Below are positions 7,630 to 9,960 of a stretch of DNA of 9,960 nucleotides, piece after piece. Made by a program: the position numbers and the translations under genes. The DNA is from Actinomycetes bacterium. Lineage in GTDB: Bacteria; Actinomycetota; Actinomycetes; Actinomycetales; Microbacteriaceae. The first letter of the stretch is position 1. Every line of letters begins with the position of its first letter. The notes below the pieces were generated by a model, which saw nothing but the letters and a program-made list of their open reading frames with translations, ran no database searches and was not told the origin of the DNA. The stretch lies in contig JAEYVZ010000093.1 of assembly GCA_023431405.1 (NCBI GenBank), positions 1 through 9,960 of the forward strand, read 5' to 3'.

Positions 7630-8162
7630 ACCGTCCCACCGTCTCCAGCACCCCCGTCCTGCGGACGACGCTCCTGTGGTCCGCCGCCGCGACCGCCGCG
7701 CTCGCCCTCGCCGGAGCGGCGATCGGCTACGCCGTCGGCGGCGTCGACGGGCTCTGGAGCGCCCTGGTCGCCGTGGTGCTCGCCGCCGTCTTCCTGTCGC
7801 TGACGGGCACCAGCATCCTCATCGCCAACCGCTGGTACGGCGACCCTCTCTACGTGCCGATCTTCTTCGGCCTCGTCATGGGCGCCTGGGTGCTGAAGTT
7901 CGCGGTGTTCATCATCGTGCTGCTCGCCCTGCGCGGGCAGCCGTGGCTGAACGGTCCGGTGTTCTTCGTCGCGCTCGTCGCGAGCGTCGTGGTGTCGCTC
8001 GTCATCGACGTGGTCGTGATGCTCCGGATGCGGATCCCGCACGCGAGCGACGTGACCCTGCCGACCGCCGCCGACCTTGCCGAAGGCGATGCCGCCGGGG
8101 CGGGAGACGGAACTCTACCGGCTGATCCGCGTTCCGGTGACAAGGCGGCCCCCCAGGACTGA
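7626..8162 (+). CDS. AtpI-like membrane protein preceding the ATP synthase genes
   Basis: The 178-residue protein has four hydrophobic segments (about residues 15-38, 42-67, 74-101 and 108-133). After them comes a polar tail of about 45 residues, rich in Ala, Gly and Asp. Position directly before atpB and the four-helix layout match the poorly conserved actinobacterial AtpI-type proteins, proposed to help assemble the c-ring or handle ions; sequence similarity alone is weak, so the name rests mostly on context. The start at 7626 (MNRPTVSSTPV) was chosen because it overlaps the upstream stop as ATGA; an earlier in-frame start would lie deep in the WecA-like gene. The 3' end contains the likely upstream part of the atpB promoter. 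Confidence 0.7.
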   Translation: MNRPTVSSTPVLRTTLLWSAAATAALALAGAAIGYAVGGVDGLWSALVAVVLAAVFLSLTGTSILIANRWYGDPLYVPIFFGLVMGAWVLKFAVFIIVLLALRGQPWLNGPVFFVALVASVVVSLVIDVVVMLRMRIPHASDVTLPTAADLAEGDAAGAGDGTLPADPRSGDKAAPQD

Positions 8163-8274
8163 TAGGCTGTTCCCTGAGCCCGCCGGCTTCCTTCCGGAAG
8201 CGTGTGCGGAGTCACGCTCAACATCGACCATCGTCGCCCCGGCCCTGGCCGGTGCCCCGAAGCTGGAGCCAGCG
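8163..8274 (+). promoter_or_regulatory. ATP synthase operon promoter and about 100-nt structured leader
   Basis: TAGGCT at 8163-8168 is a TAnnnT -10 candidate, with GTGACA (8137-8142; five of six to TTGACA) upstream at 20 nt, a spacing longer than ideal. A transcript from about 8175 would have a leader of about 100 nt. It could form a hairpin, GCTTCC-TTCC-GGAAGC (8186-8201), and a second GC-rich one, CCGGCC-CT-GGCCGG (8239-8252). A GGAG at 8265-8268 ends the leader. Transcription may also read through from the WecA/AtpI-like genes. No classed riboswitch is recognised. Confidence 0.45.
8265..8268 (+). promoter_or_regulatory. Shine-Dalgarno GGAG deciding the atpB start
   Basis: GGAG at 8265-8268 is followed by six bases and then CTG at 8275, an ideal distance. 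It is the only SD-like element near the place where AtpB normally begins, so it supports a CTG start in the absence of ATG, GTG or TTG. Confidence 0.4.
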
Positions 8275-9099
8275 CTGTTTACCCAGACTGCGACCCTGTT
8301 CGCCACCACCGTCGGACTGACCGCGACTTCTGAAGGTCCGGAGTTCCACGGTCCGTCGATCGAAGAGTTCTTCCCGGCGCCGGTCTTCCAGATCGGCGAG
8401 CTGGTCGTCAACCGGATCCACCTGATCCAGTTCATCGCGACGATCGCCGTGGTCCTCATCCTCTGGCTCGGCACGCGCCGCATGCGCGTGGTGCCCGGGC
8501 GATTCCAGAGCATCGTCGAGATGGGACTCGACTTCGTTCGGGTCAACATCGCCGAAGACCTCCTCGGCAAGAAAGACGGGCAGCGCTTCCTGCCGATCCT
8601 CACCACGATCTTCTTCATGATCCTGTTCATGAACCTGACGGGCATCATCCCGTTCATGAACATCGCGGGCACCTCGATCATCGCGGTCCCGCTCCTGCTG
8701 GCCGTGGTCAGCTACGTCACCTTCATCTACGCCGGCATCAAGAAGAGCCCGAAGAACTTCTTCAAGAACTCGCTCTTCCCCTCCGGCGTCCCGTGGCCGA
8801 TCTACTTCATCGTCACGCCCATCGAGCTCATCTCGACGTTCGTCATCCGCCCGGTCACCCTGACCCTGCGACTCCTGATGAACATGATGGTCGGTCACCT
8901 CCTGCTCGTCCTCTTCTTCGCGGCGACGCAGTTCTTCCTCCTCGACCTCGGTGGCGTCTGGTCGGCGCTGGCGGCCGGCTCGCTGGCCTTCGGCTTCGTC
9001 TTCACCCTGTTCGAGCTCCTGGTGGCCGTCCTCCAGGCATACGTCTTCACCATCCTCACCGCGGTCTACATCCAGCTCGCGGTGGCAGAAGAGCACTGA
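8275..9099 (+). CDS. atpB: F0F1 ATP synthase subunit a (start uncertain, CTG proposed)
   Basis: Subunit a forms the proton half-channels of membrane F0. From the proposed CTG the product is 274 residues, the usual size. Features are the periplasmic-side N-terminus (PSIEEFFPAPVF, 27-38), five or six membrane helices, and FIYAGIKKSPKNFFKN at about 150-165. The essential channel arginine is Arg199 in LTLRLLMNMMVGH, and Gln254 lies in ELLVAVLQAYVF. His208 and Glu247 occupy the positions of E. coli Glu219 and His245, a known natural swap. The body is unambiguous, but the start is not. In-frame ATG, GTG or TTG codons exist only at 8077, 8089 and 8137, all inside the AtpI-like gene and, for the first three, before the predicted transcript start. 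CTG at 8275 has GGAG six bases upstream. Confidence is high for the gene and about 0.45 for this start. Confidence 0.93.
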   Translation: MFTQTATLFATTVGLTATSEGPEFHGPSIEEFFPAPVFQIGELVVNRIHLIQFIATIAVVLILWLGTRRMRVVPGRFQSIVEMGLDFVRVNIAEDLLGKKDGQRFLPILTTIFFMILFMNLTGIIPFMNIAGTSIIAVPLLLAVVSYVTFIYAGIKKSPKNFFKNSLFPSGVPWPIYFIVTPIELISTFVIRPVTLTLRLLMNMMVGHLLLVLFFAATQFFLLDLGGVWSALAAGSLAFGFVFTLFELLVAVLQAYVFTILTAVYIQLAVAEEH

Positions 9100-9105
9100 G
9101 CGGGC

Positions 9106-9118
9106 GGGCGCAACGCCC
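9106..9118 (+). other. Intercistronic hairpin between atpB and atpE
   Basis: GGGCG (9106-9110) and CGCCC (9114-9118) form a five-pair GC stem around CAA, seven bases after the atpB stop and 12 bases before the atpE Shine-Dalgarno sequence. It has no T-tract, so it is more likely an RNA-stabilising or processing element than a terminator. Subunit c is needed in many copies per enzyme, which makes raised expression from this point sensible, but that role is inferred. Confidence 0.35.
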
Positions 9119-9145
9119 TCCCACCCAACCGAAAGGAAACACCCC

Positions 9146-9382
9146 GTGGACGCAACTACGGTTCTCGCCCAGGTCTCCGGTTCGATCGCGACGGTCGGCT
9201 ACGGCCTCGCCGCCATCGGCCCCGCCATCGGTGTGGGCATCGTCGTCGGCAAGACGATCGAGGGCGTTGCTCGTCAGCCCGAGCTGGCCGGCCGCCTGCA
9301 GGTCCTGATGTGGATCGGTATCGCCTTCACCGAGGCGCTCGCCTTCATCGGCATCGCGACCGCCTTCATCTTCGGCTTCTGA
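9146..9382 (+). CDS. atpE: F0F1 ATP synthase subunit c
   Basis: This is the proteolipid of the rotating c-ring. The 78-residue protein is two hydrophobic helices joined by a polar loop with Arg43-Gln44-Pro45 (VARQPEL). The proton-carrying carboxylate is Glu63 in IAFTEALAFIG, and helix 1 has the glycine-rich GYGLAAIGPAIGVGIVVG. The residues around Glu63 look like a proton type rather than a sodium-binding ring. The GTG start at 9146 is fixed by the N-terminus (MDATTVLAQVSG) and a strong GAAAGGA at 9131-9137, eight bases upstream, the best ribosome binding site of the cluster apart from that of atpF. Upstream reading in this frame is shadow inside atpB. The hairpin at 9106-9118 precedes it. Confidence 0.97.
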   Translation: MDATTVLAQVSGSIATVGYGLAAIGPAIGVGIVVGKTIEGVARQPELAGRLQVLMWIGIAFTEALAFIGIATAFIFGF

Positions 9383-9413
9383 TCCCGCCCGCATTGACCC
9401 TGAAGGAGACAGC

Positions 9414-9960
9414 ATGCTGAACGCTGTTGTCGCGTACGCCGCGGAAGAGGGTGCGACGCACAACCCTCTCATCCCCGCGTGGTACGACATCATCTGGTCG
9501 GCGGTCTGCTTCGTCGTCATCCTGCTCGTCGTCTGGCGAGTCGCCCTTCCCCGCATGAAGGCGCTGCTCGACGCACGCGCTGCGGCCATCGAGGGCAACA
9601 TCGCGAAGGCCGACGAAGCACAGCGTCGCGCCGAGGCCGCGCTGGAGGAGTACACGGCTCAGCTGGCCGAGGCTCGCAAGGAAGCCGGCGAGATCCGCGA
9701 CGCCGCCCGTGAGGACGGCAAGAAGATCGTCGCCGAGGCGAAGGAGAGCGCGTCGGCCGAGGCCGCCCGCCTCACCGCGGCCGCCCACAGCCAGATCGAG
9801 GCGGAGCGCCAGACGGCGCTCGTGTCGCTGCGCAGCGAGGTCGGCACGCTCGCCCTCGACCTGGCCGGCGGCGTCATCGGCGAGCCCCTCGCCGACGCGC
9901 GCAAGGAAGCCGGTGAGATCCGCGACGCCGCCCGTGAGGACGGCAAGAAGATCGTCGCCG
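9414..9960 (+). CDS. atpF: F0F1 ATP synthase subunit b, 3' end beyond window, with an internal duplicated segment
   Basis: Subunit b is the peripheral stalk that ties F1 to subunit a. The ATG at 9414 has GAAGGAG at 9402-9408, five bases upstream. One membrane helix lies at about residues 22-42 (IIWSAVCFVVILLVVWRV). A long charged Ala/Glu/Lys/Arg-rich coiled coil follows, then the hydrophobic patch LALDLAGGVIGEPLAD at 147-162 that normally lies near the C-terminus. In place of the usual short tail, residues 163-182 are identical to residues 88-107, with an in-frame spacing of 75 codons. The gene is still open at the window end (182 codons plus one base), already about the length of a complete family member. 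Either b carries a real duplicated stalk segment here or the window end is misassembled. The body of the gene is secure; its C-terminal part is not. Confidence 0.93.
   Translation, partial: MLNAVVAYAAEEGATHNPLIPAWYDIIWSAVCFVVILLVVWRVALPRMKALLDARAAAIEGNIAKADEAQRRAEAALEEYTAQLAEARKEAGEIRDAAREDGKKIVAEAKESASAEAARLTAAAHSQIEAERQTALVSLRSEVGTLALDLAGGVIGEPLADARKEAGEIRDAAREDGKKIVA
9666..9735 (+). repeat. Direct repeat within atpF, first copy
   Basis: This 70-base segment of the atpF coiled-coil region recurs at 9891-9960, exactly 225 bases later, with three mismatches (9671/9896, 9674/9899 and 9689/9914). The last 60 bases match at 59 positions. The spacing is a multiple of three, so the frame is kept. 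Confidence 0.95.
9891..9960 (+). repeat. Direct repeat within atpF, second copy, ending at the window edge
   Basis: This is the second copy of 9666-9735. Two of the three differences are silent third-position changes and one gives Asp for Glu. The match continues to the last base of the window, so its true length is unknown. Confidence 0.95.

Noticed and set aside
8202..8331. Possible short leader-peptide frame starting GTG at 8202 in the atp leader
   Set aside because: It overlaps atpB in another frame, its only SD-like bases are too close to the GTG, and its translation looks like an out-of-frame shadow.
9659..9946. Minus-strand frame with an internal repeat in its translation
   Set aside because: The repetition is just the antisense image of the atpF direct repeat; it is not a separate gene.

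Overview
The window looks like core chromosome of a high-GC actinobacterium, most likely Microbacteriaceae (a Microbacterium-like genome). This rests on the strong G/C third-position bias, the GTG starts, the TAnnnT-type promoters and the gene order. The order rho - prfA - (insert) - prmC - threonylcarbamoyl-AMP synthase - undecaprenyl-phosphate sugar transferase - atpI-like - atpB - atpE - atpF is a recognisable actinobacterial arrangement. Placement below family level is inference.

Layout. 1-626 is the C-terminal part of transcription terminator Rho, followed on the same strand by prfA (RF1, 644-1717) and a small four-helix membrane protein (1754-2158). Next comes a block on the opposite strand, read right to left: cysK copy 1 (4688-3750), cysK copy 2 (3742-2798) and cysE (2801-2205). 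It is tightly packed, with a 7-nt gap and then an ATGA overlap, and works as a cysteine-biosynthesis operon. CysE makes O-acetylserine and the CysK enzymes convert it with sulfide to cysteine. A 124-bp divergent region (4689-4812) separates this operon from prmC (4813-5700), whose product methylates the GGQ glutamine of RF1 encoded earlier in the window. The threonylcarbamoyl-AMP synthase gene (5759-6457), a WecA-like glycosyl-1-phosphate transferase (6454-7629) and an AtpI-like membrane protein (7626-8162) are coupled by 4-nt overlaps and lead into the F0 genes atpB, atpE and atpF. The last runs off the window end.

Most of the window is ordinary housekeeping sequence. I found no mobile element, CRISPR array, tRNA, rRNA, toxin or defence module, and no convincing undescribed multi-gene system. 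Four items deserve a second look: (1) an in-frame direct repeat, 67 of 70 bases identical at 225-nt spacing, inside atpF, whose second copy runs exactly to the window end; (2) no ATG, GTG or TTG start at the expected position of atpB, where a CTG preceded by a well-placed GGAG is the best candidate; (3) two tandem, diverged cysK paralogues with cysE lying between prfA and prmC; (4) several genes whose TAnnnT promoter element sits almost on the start codon, suggesting leaderless or near-leaderless transcripts.

There is no gene-free stretch over 300 bases. The longest non-coding gaps are 4689-4812 and 8163-8274, and both are described as regulatory regions.
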